From Tyto alba (lineage: Eukaryota > Chordata > Aves > Strigiformes > Tytonidae): 64,000 nucleotides of DNA. The stretch covers positions 37,751,518 to 37,815,517 of the forward strand of contig NW_024881313.1 in assembly GCF_018691265.1 (NCBI RefSeq). The letters run 5' to 3'. Below are positions 11,171-24,557 of this stretch, one piece after another (position 1 is the first letter of the stretch; the number at the start of each line of letters is the position of its first letter). The translations under genes were made by a program, and so were the position numbers. Below the pieces are notes generated by a model, which searched no databases, was not told where the DNA came from, and worked only from the letters and a program-made list of their open reading frames with translations.

Positions 11171-12650
11171 CCTGGGCTTTTGGGGTTTACTTGGAAGCAG
11201 ATGTTCTCTGTGCAAGAAGGGGTGCTGGATTCACCCCCTCCTTCTGCTAATGGGACCCTGCTTGTGGTTTTCAAAGGTGTTCAGTGGGTCTGACAGCGTG
11301 GTATTCCCTAGGGCCTCTCAGAAATGGAGTTGCTGGGTTTTGGCATCCCCCTTCCTCTTCAAGGGAAAATTTTGAGCAGTGACAGAGGATTTCCCCCGCA
11401 ATCCACATAAGGTCTTTCTGGCTCTTATGTTACAAAGATGACTTGAATGTAGCTTTAATTCTTGGTGCAATAAGTAAAAGCTAAAGTCCTTCTTGCCTGT
11501 GGCTTGGATTTTGTTGGTTAAAAAAAAAAAAAAAAGGAAAAAAAAAAATTATATATTACACTTTTGAATATCAGGGTTCATAGGACCTAGAAACCAGTTC
11601 TGGGGTTTGCCACAGTAAATATTACACCGAGCTATTTTCAGAGCCTGGGAGAGCTGGAATTGTGGGCATGGCAAAAGCAGTTTTCTTGATAAGATTTAAG
11701 TGCTATTTCATATCCTGTTTATCATTCATTATTTCCCAATGGTGTTAAAGTTCTGTATAGTCAGAAAAGATTCATGGTTTACCTAAGTTACCTCAAAATA
11801 GATGTCTAACACCATTACAGAGAATATAAATTTCTGCAGCTGTCTTTACAAGTGTATAGATGTCCTATAAGTCCTATATCATGCTTACTGGCTCTACCTA
11901 GATTATTTCAGATATACAAGGGCACCTTGAGTGACATTCCTTACATTTGTTTAAGAAACTGAGTCATGTCAGTGGAATCTATTAATTTCTTTCTTTGCAC
12001 CCTGATAGTCCTGACCAAATCACTCTGTTTTAACGGAAATATAGACAATTTGTACCTGTGTGGACAACTATATTAAAATCCTGAAATGTGGGTGTTTTGT
12101 ATCAGGATGTAGCCCATCTTAGTCTTGTAAACCAAAGGAATTTGTGTCTAAAATCAAATATTATCCCAGTCTCGTGATACAGAGACAGTTCTACAAACTG
12201 TGCTGAATAATGAGGATGAAGGCATAGGTTTGTGAGGTAACATTTGTAACCTAACTCTCATTTATCACTTCTTTTCTATATATTTGTCTTTCATTAGTGC
12301 ATAAAGGCATCTGATCACTTATCTGCACAGATAAGCTTCAAATGTTACTTCAAAAATCAAGTTTGTTATAAAATAAAGAGATTAAAACATAAACGTCTGA
12401 TTTTGACTGTTTTTCTCCATATGTAATGGATGAGTTAAAGCTGTGGCCAACTCTCACTAGTCAATAAGGTGGATCTCATCACACTGGAATAATTTTTAGG
12501 ATCCCACTACAAGGCAGGCACTGCATGGTATCAGGCATTCCCAATTCTAATGCAAAGGAAAATGCAAAGTAGATGCCTATCAAAAACCCTCAAGATAGGA
12601 GCACATTATAACACCTACCGAACAGTATTCCACCAACTTGAGTATAAAAG
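11171..12650. other. Upstream flank of the receptor promoter: no gene recognised
   Basis: GC content falls quickly after 11,200. A homopolymer-rich A tract lies at 11,521-11,549. I see no coding exon. Proximal enhancer elements of the receptor gene could lie here, but no specific motif is convincing. Confidence 0.4.
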
Positions 12651-12760
12651 GTCATAGAATAATTTAGGTTGGAAAGGACCTATAGAAATTTGGCCACAAA
12701 CATCTCTTCCCCTCAGAATAAATCAAGTTTCAAAGTGAGGTCGTGTTGCCCAGGGATTTT
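12651..12760 (-). mobile_element. CR1 LINE 3'-end fragment
   Basis: The plus strand reads TCATAGAATAATTTAGGTTGG followed by AAAGGACC. This is the reverse complement of the conserved CR1 3' end (CATAGAAT then GGTTGGAAAGGACC). The CR1 is therefore on the minus strand, heavily 5'-truncated and diverged. Its 5' limit near 12,760 is approximate. Confidence 0.75.
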
Positions 12761-15700
12761 GTTGCTGTGTTTCAAAAAAACATTTCTCTCAGGAGTCACA
12801 CTGTAAACACAAAAATGTAGTTAAATTAATATCATCATGACATTCCAATCTATGGTATTTCAATTGGATTCCATTATTTAAGGCCTCTCATGTCACTTTG
12901 ATGAAGCCTTTTAAGTCGTCATAACCAGTCTCCCAGGTTGGAGCAAAACCAAGCAAAAACCATTTTTTGGGATAGTTTTTTGTGTAGTTTCTTGACATGG
13001 GTGTTCATAAGCGGTCCTTAGGAGAAGACATTGCTGCTTCTAGCTGACGTAATCTCTCAGTGCTTCCCTCCTTACATATTTTCTTTCCTCCACCTGCTTT
13101 TCCTATCTGATCTCCAGCTGATCTAAAAAATCAGGCCACATTCCAATCCTTGAGCTTTAACTTTATTACCTGGAAACTCTTGTAAGAGATTTTGTCCATG
13201 CTAATAAAGAAAACCAAGCCTGCTTTTGTTGGGTTTTTGTAACATCTCACTGTAGTTAATGCTATAAACGTTTCATACATTAAAGTCTCTGAGTCCCTTA
13301 GTTTATGATATCCCTTTATTACTTTAAACAGGACCTTTTGAAGGCTGAAACCTTATTCAGGCTAAAATCTAATTTCTGTTTATCATATTCATTTACTTTA
13401 TTCATTCTACTCTTTGTTATTTCTCTGTATGTACCCAAAGAATAATGAACTAATGCAGGAAAGTAACCATATTCTCTTCTATGCGCTGATGCATTTTGCT
13501 ACTTTTTATCACAAAATAGTTCCTTGCCTGATAAGCTGGCTACAGATAAGCAATTTTTTATTTTTCTTCAGCAATTATAGGATAACTAATCTAAGATAAG
13601 GACCAGCTTTGTTTTCCTACTGATCTACAACACCAACCTGAGCTTAGAATATAACTCTCGTGCATAAAAATGTCCTCTTGTTAACATCAACAAGCAATCT
13701 AGCCATCATGATGGTATGAAACTTAATCAATGAAGCAATAGACCTGAGATTCTTCCTAATCCTCATCATGGATATTCTGAATCAATTGTTGCCATTTAAT
13801 GAAAATGACTTGACATTTACTGAACTGCTTAGGACCTTTGTTAAAGCTGGAGAATGTTTTTTCGATAGCATATGCTACCTGATTAAGGCTTTTCCATTAT
13901 AAAAATCTTTCCGAAATTCAACTGTTTCCTCTGTGTGCATATACAAGCACCTCCTTAGACAACAAAAGAATAGTGCACCAGCACCACATTGCAGCCATCA
14001 ACCAGAGAATAAGTGTGAATCTATTGACATTTCTAAACAATCTTTTGATAAATCTGACTAAAGATGCAAAACAAAAACCCTGGGATTATGGGAAGGCTGC
14101 AATTACTGAAAGCACACAGTCCAGTGGTTAGATAGAACATGACATTACTGAGAAACATATTACAACTATAATTAAAACTCCACTGTTTTTAAAAAAAGGA
14201 GGGTATATAAGAAAGGGCAGAACCTTTTTTTTTCCTGAAAGTGATCTCTGTGTGATGTTTGAGAGAGTGGGGTGAAAGCAGGAAGAGAAAACAACTGAAG
14301 AGCTGGATTGGTTTTGAGATACTAAAGAGATAAGGCACTATTAACATCAGAAAACAAGTAATTCTATCTTCATGATGATAGTTTATCCAATTAATTTTCT
14401 TTGTATACACTGGCTGTGATATCTGCTTACTATTTTTCTTGGGTAAAATAGACTCCTGCTGCATCCTGAGGCTCTGACTCCATATGCACCCATATTCTGT
14501 TACTGTTACATGGCCTGACTTCAAGGACACCACAGACATACAGGCAGAGTTTCATCAAGCAATCATGGACACTTGGCTCATGTGGATTCTGTCCCACATG
14601 TTTTAATCTGTAAATCCGCCCAAACATCTAAGATGCTTTCTGAATTTGAAAAGTATATCTTATCTGTGGTTATCTACAACAAATTTGCTATTTAGATTCT
14701 TCTAAAAATAAACTCTTTTAATCTTTTCAGTATTTCTCCTTAAAGAAAATAATCTGTCAATGATCCCTTCTCTATTTCTATTGTATCTTATTTGTTGAAT
14801 TAGAAAGTAATTTTTTCAAACCTAAGGGAAGTTACTTTTCCCAGTGGCACACAATGAAATCTTCATTCCTATTAGTAGTCTCTAAAGAGTTGACAAACCA
14901 GCTGTTCCTGTCCTCAGAAATAGTTTTATGCATTATATTATTCATTTGTTTTCTTGTTTTCCTCTGGCCGTTTCCACTCAAATTCATTTCTGTTTGTTTT
15001 TCACAATGAGTAGAACAACACTGATTTTTGTTTACTAAAATTTGATTTTAAGACAAAACTTGCTCCCCTCATAAGGGCCAAGAAAAGATCCATCTGCATT
15101 TTGTATAGGTTGAGTCTACAAAATAGAAGAGAAGTAGACATGAGTAACCTATTTAAAACAATATAGAAGTTCAGTAACTAGTGTACACTGGTATCTGCTT
15201 CTTTTATGTTTAACAGAAAGAAGAGAAATCTTTTGTCCAGACTTTTCTCTATGATTATGTCACTTTCTCCACCGACTGTAGAGGGAGCTCAGGCAGCTGG
15301 CTCATCTCACACCCCTACAGTAGTACTTGTCTCGTCTAATTTCAGACATTAAGAGTGTAAATATGAACTGATTACTTCCAGATTATTTTTACAGTCACAG
15401 ATACCATTGAATGCAATTTGCCTGACGTAATTTAGATGTCTACAGAGGACAAGATAATCAGCTCCTTAGGGCGTATTCCTCTCCACTGTCTCTAAAAGGA
15501 GGATAGGATGATTGTTCAGATGTAGATGTTTACTTTAGGGGTGAAATTACACACACTGGTATGAATATTTAATCTACATATCTATCTGGATGTGTAAGAT
15601 GGAAAAGTGAGCTCCCGCTGTGGTTAATAGCCAGTCTAAGCTAATTAGCTAGGTTTCCTTTACAGTTATGGGAACGACATAAAAAGTTCCTCTACAAACT

Positions 15701-18700
15701 CATTTGTACTATATTCTAGTGGGAGGTACTGAGTCCTAAGTCATTCTGTCTCATTTAAAAGATTTCAAAGGGAGATGAGAGGTGGAGTTTTTTAAAGACA
15801 TTGATAAATTTAGATATCAGTTGTAGATGTCTAGATGCAAACTGGATGCAACAGTCTTTGGGGTTAACAATCATCTAAAATGGCACCTTCATTTAGTCTG
15901 TTGAATGGTTCTTTAGTCTCCACTGACTGTTTTGATTAAGATCTCATATAATTTTATACACTTCAAGGCTCCTTTAAGTTGCCTAATGGTAGGTGACCAG
16001 TGCCAGCTGAGAAGCCTTAGTATATTTAACATTCTCAAGAAGCTGTAAGATATGAAACACAGGCATTGACGGCATGGCAGGTTGAAACTACCTGGGTAAA
16101 TAGAACTAGATTCCTTTGTGTAGGCAAATGAATCAAGCCTTGAAATCAAATAAGATAAATCCCAGACAAACTCAACATCTGATTTAGGTTGACTTTTAAC
16201 ATTCATCCTCAGTAAGATGAATCCCATGTTATGGGTTTCTCAAAGATTATTTGAATTACAACAATGCCTGGCTACACTCCTTAACCTAATCCTGTTTTTC
16301 ATGCCATCACAAACTGTTTGTCTGTAGGATGTTAAGATTCTTGAGTGATTGTATCATCTGGTTGTACGACACTTCATCAATGATTTCACTTCCTTTATTT
16401 AAAGCAGCCTCTTTAATCTCACCTAAAAATATTTATCTGGTCTTTTGCTGAGGGAAAACTGTCATTAGATTTTTGTTTCTTGCTTGTTGTATTTATGCAT
16501 ATTACAAGGAACCACATAACTAAATATTGTACAATTCACAGTTAGAGTCCCAGTAAAAAAGGGATGACTTTATTCCATGATTTTACAAGCACTTTGTTAG
16601 ACCCTTCATATATACTAAAGAGCTGAGAACATGTAAAGTGTCTCAAAGTTCATTTTCTTCTTCAGCTTCCTAGTTGTGGTAAAATACCCACTTATAACAG
16701 AATGTAGCTTCTGTGATGATTTTAAAGATGTATGGATGTTAATACAAACACTAATAGTTCAATAACTATTATTGATATCATTCATTTCTGTTCTTTCAAT
16801 GGAAGACATTACTGCATACTTCTAATGATCCCAGTGTTAACACAATGCATTGAGGCTCTTTGATACAAGCTTTGGAAGGGTAGATGTCACAAGAACTGTA
16901 TCAGATCTGTGGGATATAGAGAATGTTTCTGTCAGTGGCAAGCCAGAGTGCTCTGGTGTCAAAAATTATGGTAGAACAGTTGCTGCCGTGCCTTCCAGTG
17001 TTAAACAAGAGGAAATGTGGTCAGCTCTGTTATGGATATACTTCAAGAGACAAACCTCACTCTGAAAAACTAATAGAAGACTGTCTTTCCACCACTAATT
17101 TTTCTAAACAACAAAATATTCTTGATGTGTCCCAGTTCTTCCTGACATTCAACACAATCTTCTTAACATCTCTTCCTAGCTTTGTGAAAAAATCGTATTG
17201 CACTCAGTTCAACCCAAAACCCAAACCCATGGGAAGGGCTTTCTGAGCGTTGGATGAGGTCCAAAGCTTAAATCTGCTCTAGCAAATCAAAATGGGCAAG
17301 GGCACATTCTGTGGCTGCAAGAGCAAATGGTATTGATGGTTCCTGTCTATATGGCTTCTCTTTCCCTCAGAAAGAGCCCAGCCTCACCCTTACCGTCCAT
17401 TGGAAACAGTCTTGAGACTGTGCTATCACTTGGGTTGTGCCCAGGCATGAACTGAAAGAGTGTTAGGCCAAACCATGCCAGACAGTATGCTAACACTGAA
17501 GCAACTTAGATGCCACAAACATATGAATGATTCTGTCTATGCCTGGCCCTCCTTATTTTCTTGTTTTCATGTCACACAGATAGCCCTGCGCTGAAGAAAA
17601 TGCCTCCCCAGTCTGACACTGGCAGAAATGAGGGAAAAGAGTCAATAAAGTGAATCTGAATCAAATGCAGAATTGTTATATCCTTCAAAGCCCATGGATG
17701 AAGACAGAGGAACACAGTGAGCATTACAACAAATGTGTGTGCTGCTACTACCCAGCCGATTAACTCAGACAAACATACCCATGTGTTTTCAGGAGATGGT
17801 AAGGGTGCAAATATATTCACAGAAGTTTTTACTGTCTAGAAGAAGCGTTACTTCTGGGAGAAACAGTGTACAGAAGATGATACATGGATGTGACGCAAAC
17901 ATGTTATGTATGAGTTTCATGAGTTGGTCAACTTCTTAATAGTTATAGGACAGTGTAAAGAAGAACCATCTAGGAGGATGATTAGCTAATAATTGATTAC
18001 CTTTTGATTAGCTAAGAATTACATAAAGAACAAAATTGCAGTATGTAAACACATTGATTATTTTTGATGATTGGTTATTAGAAAAATAATAAAAAATATC
18101 TAAGTAGCAATAAATACAAAGACACAACTCTGATATATATTCAGATACCATCCCTAGGTGATGAATTAATCCCTGATCCTAGAAAGTATGAAGTTCTCAC
18201 CTTCTTTAGGTTTTTATGCCGTAGTTGTGTACAGCTGAACTTCTCATGCCATAGCTTTATTAGTAATGAAAGAAAGGCAGACATGATTAAACATCTTTTT
18301 TTCCAATTTTCTTCTTATATTTTTATTTTAACATTAGGCCAACTGGATCCTGTATGCCATTATCTATACTGATTAAATTAATCCAACATATAAATTCTTT
18401 ATGTGATCTACCTCCTGGAGGCCCATTATTCTGAGTGCTGGCATTTTGGAAAAGAACTAAAGAAGAATGAAATCATAACAGGAAACAAAATCTTTCCTGT
18501 GAGGGAAACATTGTGTGCTCAAGGCCAAACACTGCAAGCTATGCGTAGGGGGCAAATAGTTGACTCAATTTCTGGGAGTGCAAAATACTGTAGCTAAAAA
18601 TTTCTGAGTCACAACCCTCAAATGGGACAGAATCCAGTCTTATAGGGTTGAAATTTTTTGCAGGTCTTCCAGCTGAAGTTGTAGTCATCAGAGCACTAGT

Positions 18701-21700
18701 ATTTACCCTAAAAAGTAACTACCTCAGTAAAACAGGAGGGCCATCAATCTCTACGATTAAACAAAGAAATCTTTTGGTATCTATGTAAGACACATCTACA
18801 CCAGACTACTCCCTTCAACGTACATATTTGGCTTATGTAAGGAGAATTGAAGAATGCTTCTATTTAAATTAATCTTGGATGAAAGCCTTATAAGAGAGAC
18901 TCAGTTTCCAGGAATGCCTAAATTAGGCTTCTGCTCTGAACTACTTTGTGGAAGAGCATCTCTCCTTTTCTACTGACTATGGGGTACCTATGGAGACCAT
19001 CCCCTTATGTAACATACCTGAAGTTTGACAAAGTGGATGCTGCAAAGTGTATTACCTAAATGCTACCCTGAGGAGCATGCGCAAGTAACTGCACAATCTA
19101 AGTTACCAGACATCTGAAAAAGAGCAGTCCCTTCAGACTCTCAGGAGCTGAAGTGTTTCCTGTTTCACAAATAGTATTTGATAGGTTAATAATAAGAAAG
19201 GATAAAATATAAAACATAAAGTATATTAAAAAAAATACCATCAACTTTGGCTATGAAAACTACTACAAGGAGACCTTTTCTCTTCTTTATTCCCACTTCT
19301 CTCCCTACTCTTCTTTCTCTTTCCGTTTCTAATAGAAAAGATTTCCCCTCTCCAAAAGAGATTAAATACATAAAAAAAATAATATTATGGTTGTCAAAGG
19401 GTTTTCAAATGACTGCTTTTAGATTTGATGAAAGCTCTATTTCAAATATCATATCTAGCTAAATCACATTCTAAACTAATAAACAATGAGCAGGTCCACT
19501 TGTTAGTGGCAGAACATCTCTTCATGAAAAGTCCATGACAAAACCAATATGGACTCTTATATTTTTTTAGATCTAGGTTTTTATTTCATCTTATCACAAC
19601 TGTGGTGACACCAGATAATTATCACCTTACCCTCTTATTCATAAGCACAGGTAGAAAAATCTATAGATCTCCCCAAGGAACAGACTAATGAAACAAAGAA
19701 GAGTTTTTATCCAAAAACTGCAAGATTTTAGAACTTGCAACAGTTTAACTGATGTGCAGGAAAACTGTAAAAAAATTACATTCACCACTATCATGGTATT
19801 TATATGGAATTAAAAAGAAATCTTGATTTGACTAACAGTGAGAATATTGTTTAAATTTTTGGCAAATCAGTAAGTCAAAAAAACATCTGGGGTCAAAATT
19901 AAGGCTGTAGTCATTGCATAAATGAGATTCTCTTTGAAGGAAATTTAACATTTCAGAAGAACAGATTGTATATTTTATTGATGTATCTGCTACTTTTTTT
20001 GGCATTAAATTTTTTTTGTAGTAACTTAATAATATGATTGGGAACTGGGTAACTGGATGTGCTTTTGAGTGCTGCACAAACATCCATATTTTAAGAAGAA
20101 AGTAGTAGTGGAAGCAGAATGTCATGTAAGCTAATTCTGCAACTCAAGTGACATTTGCATCCTATCTAACAAATGGAGTGTTACTTGATTTAGTAATTTG
20201 AGATTATCAGAATCTAACCATATTATGCAAGTACACGAGGAAGATGTTGGGTTTTAGTTATATTTCCCTATATTTAGTTATATAGAACTTTAGTTATATA
20301 GAACTTTCCCATTGTTACCCTTATTTTTCTAGGGACCATTACAAATTACAAAAATAAAGCTGGATGAGAAAAGGCATTGAAACCATTTTCTCTTCACTAA
20401 AAATTTAATGTAATTCAACTATAAGGTTGCTTGTTTTGTTTTGTTTTGTTTTTTTTTGAGAGAACTGTACAATAGTGAGTTTAGTGCACAATTACATTAA
20501 GACAATTACTCTATTTCCTACAGCATTAGATGAATAATATGAGAAAATTCTTATGTAGATACCCATGGAAAACAGCTGCATGAAAACCAAGTCAACATTA
20601 GGTTTGCTCTAACCCAGGAACTCATTAATAGAAATTACAGAAAAACTAACTCATCATTACAATTTATTTACACCCAGGAGAGCAGGAATAAGCAATGTAA
20701 GTGTGCCATGAAGCACAGAAATTGGACAAACTGTAAGTTTGAGATTGTGAGGTTTTATCTTTTCAAAGATCCTCTTGTATGAACTTGTTTATTTGTCAAA
20801 AATTTCTTTTCCTTTAAAGACAATTGTGATTTCCTTCCTCTGCTTTCCCTAATAATATTTCAAAACTAGTAAAAAATCTCTGGATTTATAGGTGTCAGGT
20901 CAGAGACATAAAACCATATTGTTTCTCTTAAACAAGGATAATTTCATTTATATTTATAATAGCTATTTTTTTGTGCTGAACATGGTGAACATTTTGTCAT
21001 TTAGACATGTTCACTGACCCCCTTTTCCTGTTGCTTAACTTTTTATAAACAGGTTTTAATTCTCCCAGAGTAATAATTTTGAAAACTGGTGAATAATTCT
21101 TGCATACTGACAAAATAACTTTGCCTGGAAGTTTCAGGCTCATGCTACCTTTACATTCCCTGATCACTCTGACTAAGCTTCTGGTCTTAGTTTCCTGGAG
21201 CAGAAATTACAGTGTTTATTTCAATTTAGGGTGATGGAGTGGTAAATATATTTGTGTGTGTAATATACAATACTCACCTGAAGACATTATGAGGGTGATT
21301 GTTTCCCTACTTTCTCTTTCTCCCCTAGGGAAAATAATTGAGTAAAAATTAAAATAGAAAACAAGCCCATCACAAAATACTTACAACAGTGTTGGTGAAA
21401 AAATTCTCTAATATTGCTCTAATCCATAAGGAGAGTCAAGATTTACACACAGGCCAGATAAAACACCAGAGATGATGGTGGTGAAGGTGATGCAAACTGA
21501 TGAAAAAAACTGAAATCACACATAATCCTTAACAAATATTTACTTTTAATAACAGCCAATTGTCAATTTTTAGGGCCAAATGTGTCAACAGGCATTCAAG
21601 TGTGACCAGCTGAGCTTAATATATTGTGCTTAAAGTGACTGATTTCTTTAACAAATAATTAAGCCATTGACTAATTTGTCCCAGAACATTTTTCAGAAGT

Positions 21701-24557
21701 TGCTGAGCTGCAGATTGCTGGAATTTGGCCAGGTATTCTTGGAAGATTCACTGCATAGCTGTTGTGCTCTTACACCTTTACTGCTCTTTCTGATACAGCC
21801 ACTGAGAGAAGAATCAACTATTAATGCCTTTGTGCTGAACTGTACCATTGTTTATCATGTTATTAAGCTTTTTTTTAAAAAAAAAAAAAAACAAAACAAA
21901 AACAACCCAACCAAACAACAAACAATCCAATGTATTTTCCCATTTTGAATATTTCAGGACTGATTCCACTATTTTAATAAAAGGTCTTTGAGTAATAATG
22001 TTTTATTATAATGTTTACCATTAAGAGGCCCTGAATTTTCTCTGAGATATTATTTAGGAAATAATAAAACACCACCACTCCCATTTACACTTGCTGCTAA
22101 ATCTACAACTCTTGATGCAAATACTAACCAGCAAATAAAATTAAATAGAAGGTAGGTGGAGGTGAATATATAAAGTAATGCAGGCTTTTGTGTGTTGTTA
22201 GGCTGTTCTTGGAATTGCTTTTAAGGCAGGCATATGAATCCGGAAAAGATCTATAAGTACATCCTTGAATACAGGTCTGGCCTGAGTACACATCCTCAGA
22301 TCTTTTCTTGGAAACATCACCACCTTAATTTAGGTTGAAATGATTGGATGATTAGTAGGTTATTTCTGTAGCGTCCTATTACAGGGATATAACTATCAGT
22401 TGTAAATACAATTCTCTACTGAGAACAACAAAAACAGCTCCTGTGGCCTCTGTTAATTAATAGATGGCAGTGAGCTTTGTATCAAGGACTTAAACGTTTT
22501 CTCCTAATGCGGGTTTTGTTGTTATTATTGTTTTTCCTCCTGACAGTGACAGGTTTAATATAGTGGAAAAGCTACCAAGATAGAATCACCGTAATTAAAA
22601 AGACATTTCATGAAACACGAAGCAGCAAGAGGAAGACTGTCCTCTTCTGTGTTGTTTAAATGTGAAGCTACTTAGTGGCCTAGAGAGTCTGAGGAGCTGG
22701 TGGTATGTGCCCAAGTGTTGTTTGTGGTGGTGTACCGGCTGCAGTGGTGAATTAAACAAAAGGAGATTTACACAGCAAAGAATTTAAGGATTTACGGAGA
22801 AAAAGAAGAGACCTTTAAAGATGCTGATAATGCAGACAACCTATACAGATTCCCTTAATGCTACTCAAGGTACTTTCTCCGCTATAACTTGCCTTCTGCA
22901 ATGAGCCCTGACAGGCAGCTGGGTTAGCATCACCTCTCATTAACAGCTTCGTGATGTTTTGCACTCATCTGCCTGTGCAGAGACAAAGGACTTACCTCTG
23001 ACAGGGAGCTGACACCTTTATTTCATACTCTAAGTGAGCAAGTGCTGTTGATTAATAAGGAAAAGAAAAAGGGTGTGCAAATCAGGGCACTATTGAACTG
23101 AGATTTTTGAATTGAAGGCGCAGGAATAACTGATTTTTCAGCTTGCTGTTAATTCTTATAAAGGAAAAAATGTTCACTATGACCTGACTGTGTTTTGCTC
23201 TTCAAGTACACCAGTGAACTAAAAAAAAACCAACCAACCAAACAAACAAACCAGTTCAGAAAAAGTAAGAATAGTTTTCTTCTGTTTTATTAATTCTCTG
23301 TTTTTTTAAGTTCATAGAAAATCACAGCATGCCAAATGTTGCATGATAAATATCAACATACTGTAAATGGAAGAACATGCAAAAATCCTCTTTGATATAT
23401 TTATCACCTTAGTTTATCTCCTCATATCTATGCAAAGCTAGAACAAGAAAGTAGGGACCCAATATTACAAAGTGTTAGAATGTAAAGGCTACATTAATGT
23501 GTATAACTGAGACAAGTCAAGCACTTGGAAAGGTTTTTCTGAGCTCAGAAAAGTTCATGAAAATAGTTAGATGGTTTATTAGAATGCACTTGTTAGCAGA
23601 AATCACATGGACTAATTTTAAAACTGATAATCAATCATCTTTATTGTGGAACAGAAATTTAGGTACACCAAAAAACATCTATGTAATGCACATTTATAAA
23701 CTTGGTAAATGTTTGTACAAGGCCAACTCTAAAGATCTGCTGGTGCCTAAATATCAATGACAAACTGGTGACAAAGGAAAAAAGAACAGACAAAATTAAG
23801 TCATAGGTAAAAGAATCTTACACAATGTTTTTTTTTTGAGCAGGGTCAATTAGCCTGATAACAAAAAATAATCTTCAGATTTTATTGTTGTCTGAGCTTT
23901 TGAGAAAGGGTATAGGCATCCCATGCATGGAAGGTGTTCACTCATACTTTGAATCCTACATCTGCAACCAGACAAGCAAGGTGATATTTGGGGAGACACC
24001 CTCTGGACTGTGTCTTGCTCATAACTGTACCTCCAAGTATGAACTCCATTCTAATGCAATATCCAAAGCTAGATCTGAAGGCAGTAGAAATTAGTTATTT
24101 TTTCACTGAATTCAGAAGAATGTCACCAAAGGAAGGCAGTCTATAACCTAAATTTAGTGTCTCTTCTTCCTTACCCCACTTCCAAAACAACCCCAATCCA
24201 AGAACTGTGTTTTAAAATTTTAAAATTAGATTATAAATTTTCCAACTAGATGCATATTTTCTTTTTTTTTTTTTTTTTTCTCCCCAAAATACTGTAACTT
24301 TTTCATGTGTGGGGGTTATGTGAGGTTTTTTCTTAGGAAAAAGTTTAAATATTTAATTGAAACCCTCCAAGTCAAAACAAAAAGGACATATTCCCACAAC
24401 AAATCTAACAAAACAAAATTTTTATTTTTTTTTTTTCCCCAGGCACCTACATAAAGAGTAATTCAAACGTCTAAAAGTAGACATCAGGCCCCATTTGTTA
24501 CACTTGAGGACATTCTGCCTGGCCTCCAGCTGTTGCTCCAGAAGGACACAGAATCTC
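12761..24557. other. Intergenic AT-rich stretch without recognised genes
   Basis: About 11.8 kb with no recognisable coding exon, RNA gene or mobile element. Open frames here are short and lack domains (for example 14,189-14,539 minus, 16,923-17,246 plus, 19,832-20,125 minus). Small structures noted separately: a GATTAGCTAA direct repeat near 17,980 and a 16-bp tandem duplication at 20,273-20,304. Homopolymer runs occur at 21,877-21,891 and 24,262-24,279. Confidence 0.45.
20273..20304. repeat. Perfect 16-bp tandem duplication
   Basis: The unit TTTAGTTATATAGAAC occurs twice back to back and continues with TTT. A partial, related copy (TTTTAGTTATAT) lies about 20 bases upstream at 20,252. Together they look like a small, young tandem expansion. 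Confidence 0.85.

Noticed and set aside
10655..11215. 186-codon minus-strand frame across the CpG island taken as one protein
   Set aside because: Only the 11 codons at 10,882-10,850 make sense as coding. The frame continues through a near-perfect GTGAGT donor into a repetitive cysteine/valine/glycine stretch from the CA microsatellite.
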